Positions 33,912-41,852 of a DNA stretch of 64,000 nt are shown in pieces. The notes beneath the pieces are model-generated. The model was not told where the DNA came from. It saw only the letters and a program-made list of their open reading frames with translations, and did no database searches. Both the position numbers and the translations under genes were made by a program. The stretch covers positions 62,001 to 126,000 of the forward strand of contig JANYCW010000007.1 of the NCBI GenBank assembly GCA_025360085.1. Reading direction: 5' to 3'. Each line of letters starts with the position of its first letter. Within the stretch, counting starts at the first letter, position 1. The DNA comes from Actinomycetes bacterium (GTDB taxonomy: Bacteria; Actinomycetota; Actinomycetes; Nanopelagicales; Nanopelagicaceae).

Positions 33912-34112
33912 TTAAAGCTTGACAATGACTTCTCGCCAGATGAAAATCTCACTATGAGAGAACTCTATTAAGCGCCCATGGCGGTTACGAAGTGAGCGCG
34001 TGCTCTCTAATACCCCCACAATGTCACGAAAGCCACCCTCTGGATCGTGTAAACGAATGGTGACGCGCTTTCCAAGGAGGGCTTCAAAGGCACGCTCTAA
34101 CTCACTCGCCAT
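33912..34112 (-). CDS. Stand-alone SH3-like domain protein, 66 aa
   Basis: A 66-residue beta-rich protein: LGKRVTIRLHDPEGGFRDIVGVLESTRS then HGRLIEFSHSEIFIWREV. The pattern (GKRVxIRxxxPxGGxxDxVGxLE ... G ... F/V ... I...) resembles the small barrel that precedes the acetyltransferase domain in actinobacterial Rv0428c/CG3035-type GNAT proteins, which are often encoded beside this ferredoxin gene. Here no acetyltransferase domain follows. That relation is my inference. Leaderless-type start (TATCTT, 6 bases). Confidence 0.65.
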   Translation of the reverse strand: MASELERAFEALLGKRVTIRLHDPEGGFRDIVGVLESTRSLRNRHGRLIEFSHSEIFIWREVIVKL

Positions 34113-34118
34113 AGCGTA

Positions 34119-34124
34119 AAGATA
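34119..34124 (-). promoter_or_regulatory. Predicted leaderless -10 for the SH3-like gene
   Basis: Minus-strand TATCTT, 6 bases before the ATG at 34112. Confidence 0.5.
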
Positions 34125-34161
34125 ATCATAATTTCAATATCGCGCGCAGTCGGGTATTTCT

Positions 34162-34197
34162 ATTACAATCAGCCGAGACAGCTAAATACAATCTGGA
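34162..34197 (+). promoter_or_regulatory. Ferredoxin promoter boxes and Shine-Dalgarno
   Basis: Two TACAAT -10-like boxes (34162-34167 and 34185-34190) are followed by GGAGG at 34193-34197, 9 bases before the GTG at 34207. The upstream box would yield a leader carrying the Shine-Dalgarno, so this gene is among the few leadered ones. Confidence 0.5.
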
Positions 34198-34206
34198 GGA
34201 AGCAAC

Positions 34207-34527
34207 GTGACGTACATAATTGCCGAGCCATGTGTCGATGTAAAAGATAAATCCTGCATCGCGGAGTGTCCGGTGGATTGTATTTATGAGGGCTCTCGTA
34301 TGTTGTATATCCAGCCCGATGAATGTGTCGATTGTGGCGCCTGTGAGCCTGTCTGCCCAGTTGAGGCTATCTATTACGAAGACGATGTTCCTCCACAGTG
34401 GAAGGACTCTTTAAAAATAAATACCGAGTTCTTCATTGAAATTGGATCACCAGGCGGGGCGGCCAAGATGGGAGCGACGAATACTGATCATGAATTAATA
34501 GCCGCCATCCCCGTAAAGAGCGAGTAA
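34207..34527 (+). CDS. fdxC: Seven-iron ferredoxin (FdxC/FdxA type)
   Basis: A 106-residue electron carrier. The first cluster motif (C-x7-C-x3-CP around CVDVKDKSCIAECPVDCIYEG) and the second (CVDCGACEPVCPVEAIY) fit a [3Fe-4S][4Fe-4S] ferredoxin of the mycobacterial FdxC kind. It would carry electrons to P450s or other reductases in the cytoplasm. GTG start with a strong Shine-Dalgarno. dapC follows 6 bases later; ferredoxin-dapC is a conserved actinobacterial pair (Rv1177-Rv1178). Confidence 0.94.
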   Translation: MTYIIAEPCVDVKDKSCIAECPVDCIYEGSRMLYIQPDECVDCGACEPVCPVEAIYYEDDVPPQWKDSLKINTEFFIEIGSPGGAAKMGATNTDHELIAAIPVKSE

Positions 34528-34533
34528 TTCTCG

Positions 34534-35598
34534 TTGCGCCAACATCTCCCAGATTTTCCTTGGGATGCGCTTGCACCTTTTGGAGATCTTGCTCGCGCAC
34601 ACGCAGATGGGATGATCGACTTATCACAAGGTACACCGGTTGATTCAACGCCTGAATTCATTCAACAGGTCTTTCGTGATGCCTCAAATTCACCAAGCTA
34701 TCCATTAACTACGGGTACCCCCGAGCTTCGCAGTGCAATTAGAAAGTGGGCAATCGATCGGCTTGGTGCAACTGGTGAATTTGATGTGCTACCACTAATT
34801 GGATCAAAAGAATTAGTCGCATGGCTACCAACGATTTTAGAATCACAGAAAGTATTAATCCCTGAAATTGCGTACCCGACTTATCATGTCGGTGCATTAA
34901 TTGCGCAAGCTCAATCTATTCCAGTTGGAATCGATGCAACGCAGTGGCCATCGGCAGATTTAGCTTGGATAAACTCTCCATCAAATCCAACAGGCCGCGT
35001 ACATAGCATCAATGAATTGCAGGCCTGCCTTCAATGGTCGCGCAATCATGATTCGATTTTAGTATCAGATGAGTGTTACATCGAGTTTGATCATACGGCG
35101 CAATCATTTTCAATTTTGTCACAAACGAAAGATAATAATAAAAATATTTTGGCAGTGCATTCACTCTCAAAACGTTCGTCGATGGCGGGCTATCGTGCGG
35201 GATTTATCATTGGCGATTCAGCGCTTATTTCTCAAATCCGCGAATTTCGAAAGCACAGCGGAATGATGGTTGTGTTGCCGGTGCAAAAAGCGATGACAAT
35301 CGCCCTTGGCGATGACCGCCATGTTTCCGAGCAACGCGCACGATACAACAACCGGCGCGAAGCGTTGCGACCAGCCCTTGAATTGTGTGGCTTTCGAATT
35401 GAGTTCAGTAACTCGGGACTCTACTTGTGGTGCACGCGAAATGAAGATGCATGGACAAGTGTCGAATGGTTAGCTGCTCGCGGAATTTTGGCCACCCCTG
35501 GTAGCTTTTATGGTTCTGCGGGTTCGCGGTATATACGCCTTGCCATGACGGCCACAGATATACAGATCAAAGCTGCCGTCGCTCGATTGATGGCATAA
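34534..35598 (+). CDS. dapC: Succinyldiaminopimelate aminotransferase
   Basis: A 354-residue fold-type I PLP aminotransferase. The PLP lysine is in AVHSLSKRSSMAGYRAGF, with the NSPSNPTGR and VSDECYIEF motifs before it. By position after the ferredoxin it corresponds to Rv1178-type DapC, which makes N-succinyl-LL-2-amino-6-oxopimelate interconvert with succinyl-diaminopimelate in lysine and cell-wall synthesis. DapD of the same route is near 18.4 kb. TTG start, inferred from the alignment to the ferredoxin stop and the early QHLPDFPWDALAPFG segment. Confidence 0.88.
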   Translation: MRQHLPDFPWDALAPFGDLARAHADGMIDLSQGTPVDSTPEFIQQVFRDASNSPSYPLTTGTPELRSAIRKWAIDRLGATGEFDVLPLIGSKELVAWLPTILESQKVLIPEIAYPTYHVGALIAQAQSIPVGIDATQWPSADLAWINSPSNPTGRVHSINELQACLQWSRNHDSILVSDECYIEFDHTAQSFSILSQTKDNNKNILAVHSLSKRSSMAGYRAGFIIGDSALISQIREFRKHSGMMVVLPVQKAMTIALGDDRHVSEQRARYNNRREALRPALELCGFRIEFSNSGLYLWCTRNEDAWTSVEWLAARGILATPGSFYGSAGSRYIRLAMTATDIQIKAAVARLMA

Positions 35599-35602
35599 AA
35601 CA

Positions 35603-36610
35603 GTGGCCGTTGGGATTCTCTTAGTTGGAGGCTTCGGCACTCGGCTAATGCCGCTTACAAAAAATACTCCAAAACCAATGCTCACGATCGCCGGGTTGCC
35701 CGTGACCGAGCACCAATTAGCAATGGCTCGCAAGGCGGGAATCACAACTGTAGTACTTGCTACTTCATATCTTTCTGAAATCTTTACTTCCTATTTTGGA
35801 GATGGATCGAAATGGGGGATGAATTTGTTATACGCAACAGAAGAAAACCCTCTTGGTACCGGCGGAGCAATCGCTAACGCTGCTTCAATGCTGGATACGG
35901 ATGAATCAATTGTTGTCTTTAATGGGGATGTGTTGAGTTCACATAATCTGAGCGAACAGATTCACCAACACGAATTAAATGAAGCAGAGGTGACTCTTCA
36001 CTTATCTGCTGTAGATGATGCACGCGCATATGGTTGCGTACCGACAGATTCCGTTGGACGGGTTACGGCTTTTTTAGAGAAAATGGATAACCCAATCTCC
36101 CATAATATTAATGCTGGATGCTACGTATTTAGTTCCAGCACTGTAAATTCGATTCCAAAGAACCAAGTTATAAGCGTTGAACGTGAGATTTTTCCACAAC
36201 TTATTTCAACTCATGCGCGAGTATTTAGTTACATCGATGATTCGTATTGGCTCGATATTGGTACGCCAAAGGCTTTACTCAAAGGATCACGCGATTTAGT
36301 ACAAGGCTTGGCTGATTCCTCGGCCTTACTGATGGCAGATGTTGAACAACACAGCGATGCGGCATTAATAATGTCGGGGGCCACAGTTGATCCCTCTGCC
36401 AAAGTAGAAGATGGCTCATGCGTTGGAGCTGGTTCAATCGTTGAATCCGGCGCGTACATCTCTGGCTCAATAATCGATCATGGGGCCGTGGTTGAATCTG
36501 GAGCGATTGTTATCGATTCATTTGTTGCATCAGGGGCAAGAGTTTCACGCAGTACTCAGATTGTGGACTCCTTCGTCACAAGTGACGAAATTCTCACAAT
36601 TCCTGGTTAA
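35603..36610 (+). CDS. Sugar-1-phosphate nucleotidyltransferase (ManC/RmlA2-like)
   Basis: A 335-residue enzyme with an N-terminal nucleotidyltransferase domain (GGFGTRLMPLTKNTPKPML near residue 8, VFNGDVLSS with the metal Asp, WLDIGTPKALL) and a C-terminal left-handed beta-helix built of hexapeptide-like repeats from about residue 255. It matches the Rv3264c type, likely GDP-mannose pyrophosphorylase; glucose or another sugar cannot be excluded. Phosphomannomutase ManB is 5 kb downstream. GTG start, 4 bases after dapC. Confidence 0.88.
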   Translation: MAVGILLVGGFGTRLMPLTKNTPKPMLTIAGLPVTEHQLAMARKAGITTVVLATSYLSEIFTSYFGDGSKWGMNLLYATEENPLGTGGAIANAASMLDTDESIVVFNGDVLSSHNLSEQIHQHELNEAEVTLHLSAVDDARAYGCVPTDSVGRVTAFLEKMDNPISHNINAGCYVFSSSTVNSIPKNQVISVEREIFPQLISTHARVFSYIDDSYWLDIGTPKALLKGSRDLVQGLADSSALLMADVEQHSDAALIMSGATVDPSAKVEDGSCVGAGSIVESGAYISGSIIDHGAVVESGAIVIDSFVASGARVSRSTQIVDSFVTSDEILTIPG

Positions 36611-36646
36611 TTTCTGCGTTTTATTGCGGTTTTATCTCTAAATCAC

Positions 36647-36675
36647 TTGACATATTCGAATTACACGCGTGTAAT
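36647..36675 (+). promoter_or_regulatory. whiB2 promoter, consensus -35 and -10
   Basis: TTGACA at 36647-36652, a 17-base spacer and TGTAAT at 36670-36675. It is one of the few places where a full -35 can be seen. The start ATG is at 36740, so a leader of about 60 bases is expected. Confidence 0.65.
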
Positions 36676-36677
36676 TC
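36658..36677. promoter_or_regulatory. Perfect 20-bp palindrome over the whiB2 -10
   Basis: GAATTACACG followed directly by its reverse complement CGTGTAATTC. It fills the end of the spacer and covers the -10 box, the usual position of a repressor operator. The binding protein is unknown. Confidence 0.7.
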
Positions 36678-36689
36678 ACTATTAAGTAA

Positions 36690-36712
36690 GCCACTTCCAT
36701 GAGGGAAGCGGC
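36690..36712 (+). other. Hairpin in the whiB2 leader
   Basis: GCC-A-CTTCC / GGAAG-C-GGC with a five-base loop (ATGAG) and one A-C mismatch, between the promoter and the Shine-Dalgarno AAGGAG at 36727-36732. No T-run follows, so it is not a standard terminator. Confidence 0.4.
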
Positions 36713-36739
36713 ACACAGCTATTTATAAGGAGAATCGGT

Positions 36740-37051
36740 ATGCCGATCCGACCTGGTGCCTCGAGCTTGTCGAGCTCACTCACTATGCCAACTATGGGGG
36801 CAACCGCCGTTTTACACGATGGCGAAAAGATAGAACTCTCATGGCAAGAGCGCTCATTGTGCGCTCAAACCGATCCTGAGGCTTTTTTCCCCGAGAAGGG
36901 CGGCTCCACTCGTGAAGCCAAGCGCGTGTGTCTGTCCTGTGATGTTCGTTCAGAGTGTTTGGAATATGCACTTGCTCATGATGAGCGTTTTGGAATTTGG
37001 GGCGGACTCTCCGAGCGCGAACGTCGTCGCTTGAAGCGCCGCTCTGCCTAA
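36740..37051 (+). CDS. whiB2: WhiB-family iron-sulfur regulator (WhiB2/WhmD type)
   Basis: A 103-residue regulator. The four cluster cysteines are in LCAQTDPEAFFPEKGG, CLSC and SEC, followed by the G[VI]WGG turn (FGIWGGLSERERRRLKRRSA) and a basic DNA-binding tail. The N-terminal 30 residues are low-complexity and variable. By its neighbours (sugar nucleotidyltransferase upstream, glycosyltransferase and DUF3499 downstream) it is the WhiB2/WhmD orthologue, which in other actinobacteria acts in cell division and septation. Strong Shine-Dalgarno 7 bases upstream. Confidence 0.93.
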   Translation: MPIRPGASSLSSSLTMPTMGATAVLHDGEKIELSWQERSLCAQTDPEAFFPEKGGSTREAKRVCLSCDVRSECLEYALAHDERFGIWGGLSERERRRLKRRSA

Positions 37052-37078
37052 GTTCGGAGCCCGAAAGAAGTTAGCGCT

Positions 37079-40000
37079 ATGGCTGCAGAAGCGGCATTAG
37101 TTCGCCACATAGTAAGTGCGATTATCGTTACTCATGACGGACAAACATGGTTACCAGAGACCGTTGCAGCCCTCGCTTCACAGACTCGGCCTTATGATCA
37201 GATTCTGGCAGTCGATACCGATTCACAGGATGCCTCTGTTCGGCTATTAAAATCTGCGCGGATTCCAATAATCAACGCCCAACGCGACTGCGGTTTTGGT
37301 GAAGCAATTTCATTAGGAGTTAATTCATTAAAGCCATCGACCCGAGGGAACAATGAGTGGATTTGGTTAATTCATGATGATTGTGCGCCGGCGCCAAGTG
37401 CACTTGAGAACCTATTAACGGCAGTTGATGATCGCCCTCATGTTGCCATGGTTGGACCGAAAATTCTAGGTTGGCATGATCGAACTCACCTACTCGAAAT
37501 CGGAGTGAGCATTTCAGGCAACGGGGCACGGTGGACAGATTTAGAGCCGGTTGAATACGACCAAGGTCAGCACGATGGAATTCGTGAAGTCCTATCAGTG
37601 AGCACGGCAGGTGCGTTGATTCGTCGAGATATTTTTGAAGAGCTTGGAGGATTTGATAAAAACTTAGCACTCTTTCGAGATGATGTTGATTTCGGTTGGC
37701 GAGTTCGTGTAGCAGGGCATTCAGTAATTGCCGCCTCATCTGCCGTCGTGTTTCATGCTCAAGCCTCGGCATCTGAGCGCCGAACTGTCGATGTTAAAGG
37801 AGCAATTTTCCAAAGACCGTTATTACTTGATCGCCGGAACGCGGCATATGTTTTATTAGCAAACTCATCTTGGTGGATGATTCCGTGGCTGGTCCTTCAA
37901 CTGCTCGGTTCAGCGATTGCTCGCGCCGCTGGTTATATTTTAGGAAAACTCCCTGGCTATGCGAGTGATGAATTACTAGCAGTTGCCTCGCTTATTATGA
38001 GACCGGGCCTAATAATAAAGGCTCGAAAAGATCGCAAAGCTAAACGTTTAGTTTCCTCAAGAATTGTTTCAACTTTTATTCCACCACTTTGGTCACAATT
38101 TCGACTTTCGACACAACGATTTACTGAAGTTATTCGTTCAAAACTCCTGCCTAGTGCCGATACATCAACGATTTCAATACTCGATTCGGTTGAAGAGGAA
38201 GATTTACTTGTTCCTTCTAAAAATAGTCATTGGTTTCGATTGCTTGGTAAACCAGAGGTTGCAGGTTTTATTTTCTTGAGCGTCATTACTCTAATTGCTT
38301 CCCGAAATCGTTTAGGTGCACTCATTGGGGGAGCGCTCGCAACTTCACCTGATGGGGCTCGAGATTTATGGAGAAGTTACTTTGATTCTTGGCATCTGGT
38401 TGGAATGGGAAGTGCCCAAGCTTCACCACCGTGGATTGCAATTCTTGCGATTTTATCCAGTATTCTTTTCGGCAAAGCTCAACTTTTAATTACCCTACTA
38501 TTTCTGTCTGCGCCACTGTTGATGATGTGGTCTATCCTGACTCTTTGTAGAAAACTCAGCCGAAATCCCTGGATCAGCGTCCCAGCAAGTTTGCTCTATG
38601 CGATTTCTCCCGTTGCGATAGCGGCAATTAACTCAGGGCGCTTGGCCACTGTTGTCGCACTCATTATTGCGCCTCAAATCCCGCAGCTACTTAATAATTG
38701 GAAAAAAATTGAACTTCTGTCATGGCGGCGAATCTACGCATCCGTTTTTGTTATTGGCGTTTTATATGCCTTCACTTTATTGACTTGCCTTATTGGTTTA
38801 GGTTTGGTTGCATTTGCGACATTTAACGATTATCACGAATTTTATTTTAATAAGAATCGTAAGCTTTTTATAGAGCGAATGAGCAAGCGACTGACCCTAT
38901 TGATCATTCCCTTCATTCTTACCGCGCCTTATTCTTTCGAAGCCCTACTTTCGCCAACTAGATTCTTGGCTGAACCAGGTTTATCAGTGGCAGGTGGTGG
39001 TGTCGAGGACGTCCTTTTAGGTAATCCCGGCGGGGTGGGTGCCCTCCCACTTTGGCTCGTTAGCCCAATTTTACTCGTTCTCATTGTTGGCCTTTTTTCA
39101 TCAAGCCGTGCAAAAGAAATATCTTTATTTGGTGTTGGCTTTTTATCGGCAGGAATCATATTTTCTTCTTTTTCGATTTCAACTCATGGTGATTCGGCCA
39201 ATGTCAGAGTCTGGGTTGGCACCTTTTTAGTTGGTACCACTCTATGCGCCGTAGCCGCATGTGTTGTGATTCTTGATCGGCTTCGTTCGGTTTTAATGTC
39301 AACTAACCTTCACTTTCGACACTTTTTTGCGGCGCTATTACTTTTATTCACTGCCCTCTATTCCATTACTTCAATTGCTTGGTTAGTTTCCCTTGGTGCA
39401 GGATCGCCAGTCCAAAGCAGTAGATCGACCGTAATGCCTGCTTATTTGAGCGTTGAGAGAGACACGAAGACGCTGGTCTTACGTGAAGTTGGGCCGAACG
39501 ACGCAAAAACTATTCAATATTATATTTCGCGTGGCAAAGATATCGCATTGGGAGAACCAGATGTGGCACCAAAGCAAAATCTTGAACTTGGCACCGCCAC
39601 ACAGGCGTTAATTGATGGGTCAGGAATTTTTAGTAGTAAAACTTTTGCGGCATTTGGAATAAAATATGTCTTTGTTAAGTCGCCATTTAATCGAACAATT
39701 ATTCGAACTATCGATGGAATTGGTGGTTTTACTCGGACATCTGCAACATCCACTGGCGTTGTTTGGAAAGTGGTGGGAGTTACTGGTCGATTGGTATTCA
39801 TTGGCAAGGATGGAGTGAGCCAACTCCTTGAAACGGGTCAAGTTGGAGCGCGAACGACCGTTGTACAACCAGGACGAGTACTACTAACGGAAAGTTTTGA
39901 TCGCTCTTGGCAGATTTTAGAAAATGGCTCAAGACTTGAACGAGTGAAAAGTGAGCAAGGTTTGCCACTTTTTATTGCAACCGAGTCGGGTGAAATCTCA

Positions 40001-40129
40001 CTTTTACACGATGGAACAATTCGTCGAGCTTGGCTCTCATTTGAAATAACTGTTTGGATTACCCTCCTGGTTTTAGCTTTGCCAGGCAGGCGAAGAAAAC
40101 GTGAATTTGCAGATAGGGAGCTTTCGTGA
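37079..40129 (+). CDS. Large membrane glycosyltransferase, GT2 fused to multi-helix domain
   Basis: A 1016-residue protein. Residues about 10-270 are a family 2 glycosyltransferase (AIIVTHDGQTWLPETVAALA, WIWLIHDDCAPAPSALENLL with the DDC metal site, GGFDKNLALFRDDVDFGWR). After about residue 290 there are roughly ten to twelve hydrophobic helices and a C-terminal extracytoplasmic part (about 770-980) before a final helix, ending GRRRKREFADRELS. The layout suggests transfer of a sugar and a role in handling lipid-linked glycan. It lies between whiB2 and a DUF5719 gene (GTGA overlap), an arrangement shared by many actinobacteria. The acceptor is unknown. Confidence 0.85.
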   Translation: MAAEAALVRHIVSAIIVTHDGQTWLPETVAALASQTRPYDQILAVDTDSQDASVRLLKSARIPIINAQRDCGFGEAISLGVNSLKPSTRGNNEWIWLIHDDCAPAPSALENLLTAVDDRPHVAMVGPKILGWHDRTHLLEIGVSISGNGARWTDLEPVEYDQGQHDGIREVLSVSTAGALIRRDIFEELGGFDKNLALFRDDVDFGWRVRVAGHSVIAASSAVVFHAQASASERRTVDVKGAIFQRPLLLDRRNAAYVLLANSSWWMIPWLVLQLLGSAIARAAGYILGKLPGYASDELLAVASLIMRPGLIIKARKDRKAKRLVSSRIVSTFIPPLWSQFRLSTQRFTEVIRSKLLPSADTSTISILDSVEEEDLLVPSKNSHWFRLLGKPEVAGFIFLSVITLIASRNRLGALIGGALATSPDGARDLWRSYFDSWHLVGMGSAQASPPWIAILAILSSILFGKAQLLITLLFLSAPLLMMWSILTLCRKLSRNPWISVPASLLYAISPVAIAAINSGRLATVVALIIAPQIPQLLNNWKKIELLSWRRIYASVFVIGVLYAFTLLTCLIGLGLVAFATFNDYHEFYFNKNRKLFIERMSKRLTLLIIPFILTAPYSFEALLSPTRFLAEPGLSVAGGGVEDVLLGNPGGVGALPLWLVSPILLVLIVGLFSSSRAKEISLFGVGFLSAGIIFSSFSISTHGDSANVRVWVGTFLVGTTLCAVAACVVILDRLRSVLMSTNLHFRHFFAALLLLFTALYSITSIAWLVSLGAGSPVQSSRSTVMPAYLSVERDTKTLVLREVGPNDAKTIQYYISRGKDIALGEPDVAPKQNLELGTATQALIDGSGIFSSKTFAAFGIKYVFVKSPFNRTIIRTIDGIGGFTRTSATSTGVVWKVVGVTGRLVFIGKDGVSQLLETGQVGARTTVVQPGRVLLTESFDRSWQILENGSRLERVKSEQGLPLFIATESGEISLLHDGTIRRAWLSFEITVWITLLVLALPGRRRKREFADRELS

Positions 40130-41430
40130 AGCGCGAAATAACAGCAATGGCCGCCCTTGCATTGTCACTGAGTGTTGCTACGTTGTTAACCGGAACAATT
40201 CAACCCACGGGATTTTCAGAGATTTATCCAGCAGTCGTATGTCCACCAACATTAAATGGGCTCTCATCTCAGATATCGATCTCATCACGCCAAACACAGT
40301 TTCAAAACCTTGAGAATCGAAGTACTAAAACGATTCCATTTAATGTTTTAAGATATCCAGTTTCTAAAGATTCACTAATAGTTTCGGCTACAGGAGTTAC
40401 TCCAGTTGTTTGGCAAAGCCGAACTGGAAGTTGGGCTGGTGGAACGATTTGTTCTGGACCTGCGGCTTCGCAATGGTTCGTTGGTGCAAGTTCAGATGTA
40501 AGGACCCGCGGTCGCTTGATGATAATTAATAGTGGCTTAAGCGACGCCATTGTTGACGTTCAAGCTTTTTCAGAAAATGGGAAACAACCGTTGAAGTCGC
40601 TTGAACTTAAATCAAAGAGTATCTCAGTTCTCTCTCTCGATTCATTAGCAACTGGAGATCAAAAACTTGCCGTGCATGTTGTTCCGCGTTCGGGGCGGAT
40701 AAATTCTTTCATGATTGATGAGCTTGGTGCAGGTTTACAAACTCTTGGTGGCGATTTCGTAAATCCAATTGCATCAGAATCCAAATTGTTAATTATTCCC
40801 GCAATACCAAATCAACTACCGAGGAAGGGTATAAAAACTGCAGGTGCGCACACTTTACGAATTCTTTCCGTCTCGGAAACGGATGCGTATTTCACATTAG
40901 AGGTACTATCGGCCGATGGACGTTTTGTTCCTGTTGGCTTTAATACGCGCAAAATTAGCTCAGGAATCGTAAGTGAGTTTGCGCTATCACCAAAGATTTC
41001 AGCAAGCGCCTTTGCTGTGCGGATCACCTCCGATGAGCCCATCGTTGCTTCGGTTTCATCTATTGTGAATATCGCTGGACGTAGAGACTTTGTTTGGAGC
41101 TCACCAACACCAGCACTGGTGCCAATGGCCATAGCCCTCACGGGCTTATCACCATTGATTGCCTTTGCAGGTGATGTAATCCAAGTAAAAATGCAGATCA
41201 CTTTCGTCAACGGTAAAAACTCCTTAGTCAGCATAGTTGGCACTGATATTGCAACATATCGAGTTCCTCCCTCAGCGCGATCAGTGTCAATTCTTAAAAT
41301 TAGTTCCAAGACTCATGCTGGAGCCCTGGTGGCCTCGGCCAATGGTTACGGATACATACCCTTCACGCCTGGAAGCCTTTTAACAAAAGTTGAAATTCCA
41401 CGTTCCAACATTCGCGTATTGATTCCATGA
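40126..41430 (+). CDS. DUF5719 family secreted/anchored protein
   Basis: A 434-residue protein with an N-terminal hydrophobic helix (about residues 7-25) that acts as signal or anchor, then an all-beta extracytoplasmic part with repeated strands. It fits the actinobacterial DUF5719 family by context and architecture; a CPP near residue 40 and a single Cys in GGTICSGPAASQWF are typical. It is co-translated with the large glycosyltransferase (overlapping GTGA), so a role in the same envelope glycan process is inferred. GTG start. Confidence 0.75.
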   Translation: MKREITAMAALALSLSVATLLTGTIQPTGFSEIYPAVVCPPTLNGLSSQISISSRQTQFQNLENRSTKTIPFNVLRYPVSKDSLIVSATGVTPVVWQSRTGSWAGGTICSGPAASQWFVGASSDVRTRGRLMIINSGLSDAIVDVQAFSENGKQPLKSLELKSKSISVLSLDSLATGDQKLAVHVVPRSGRINSFMIDELGAGLQTLGGDFVNPIASESKLLIIPAIPNQLPRKGIKTAGAHTLRILSVSETDAYFTLEVLSADGRFVPVGFNTRKISSGIVSEFALSPKISASAFAVRITSDEPIVASVSSIVNIAGRRDFVWSSPTPALVPMAIALTGLSPLIAFAGDVIQVKMQITFVNGKNSLVSIVGTDIATYRVPPSARSVSILKISSKTHAGALVASANGYGYIPFTPGSLLTKVEIPRSNIRVLIP

Positions 41431-41459
41431 GAATCCCAAAAAAATGCGAGGCTTCCCAC

Positions 41460-41465
41460 TAATGT
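41460..41465 (+). promoter_or_regulatory. Predicted leaderless -10 for DUF3499
   Basis: TAATGT, 7 bases before the ATG at 41473. Confidence 0.5.
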
Positions 41466-41472
41466 TGTTCGC

Positions 41473-41844
41473 ATGAGCTCTCAGGCAAAACTTGGACGCG
41501 GTTGTTCGCGTGTTGGATGTCGCTCTGTTGCGACGATGACCTTGACCTATATCTACGCCGAATCAACGGCAGTAGTGGGTCCGCTTGCGACATTTAGTGA
41601 ACCTCATGCCTACGATCTTTGCATGCTCCATGGAGAACGTTTAAAAGTTCCGCATGGCTGGAGTGTCATTAAACAAGAGTTAACTGGAGAAGCGCATGGT
41701 CCGACCGAAGATGATTTGATGGCTATTGCCGATGCTGTTCGCGAAGTTGCTCTACCAAAAAATAGCGAAAATGAAGTTCACAACTCGGATTCCAACCAAC
41801 CACAAATCGGTCGCAGGGGTCATCTTCGCGCCGTTCCATCGTAG
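41473..41844 (+). CDS. DUF3499 family protein
   Basis: A 123-residue protein. The first 70 residues carry the actinobacterial DUF3499 pattern: RGCSRVGCRSVATMTLTYIY with the CSxxxC pair, a GPLATFSEPHAYDLCMLHGE segment with a third Cys and His (a likely metal site) and LKVPHGWSVI. The tail is polar and variable. Function unknown. It sits between WhiB2-linked genes and manB, as Rv3258c/Rv3259 do. Confidence 0.9.
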   Translation: MSSQAKLGRGCSRVGCRSVATMTLTYIYAESTAVVGPLATFSEPHAYDLCMLHGERLKVPHGWSVIKQELTGEAHGPTEDDLMAIADAVREVALPKNSENEVHNSDSNQPQIGRRGHLRAVPS

Positions 41845-41852
41845 GCCGTTAA

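Noticed and set aside
37051..37079. TTCGG-AGC-CCGAA hairpin after whiB2 as a terminator
   Set aside because: Five-base stem without a T-run, and the next gene starts within 28 bases; likely read-through.
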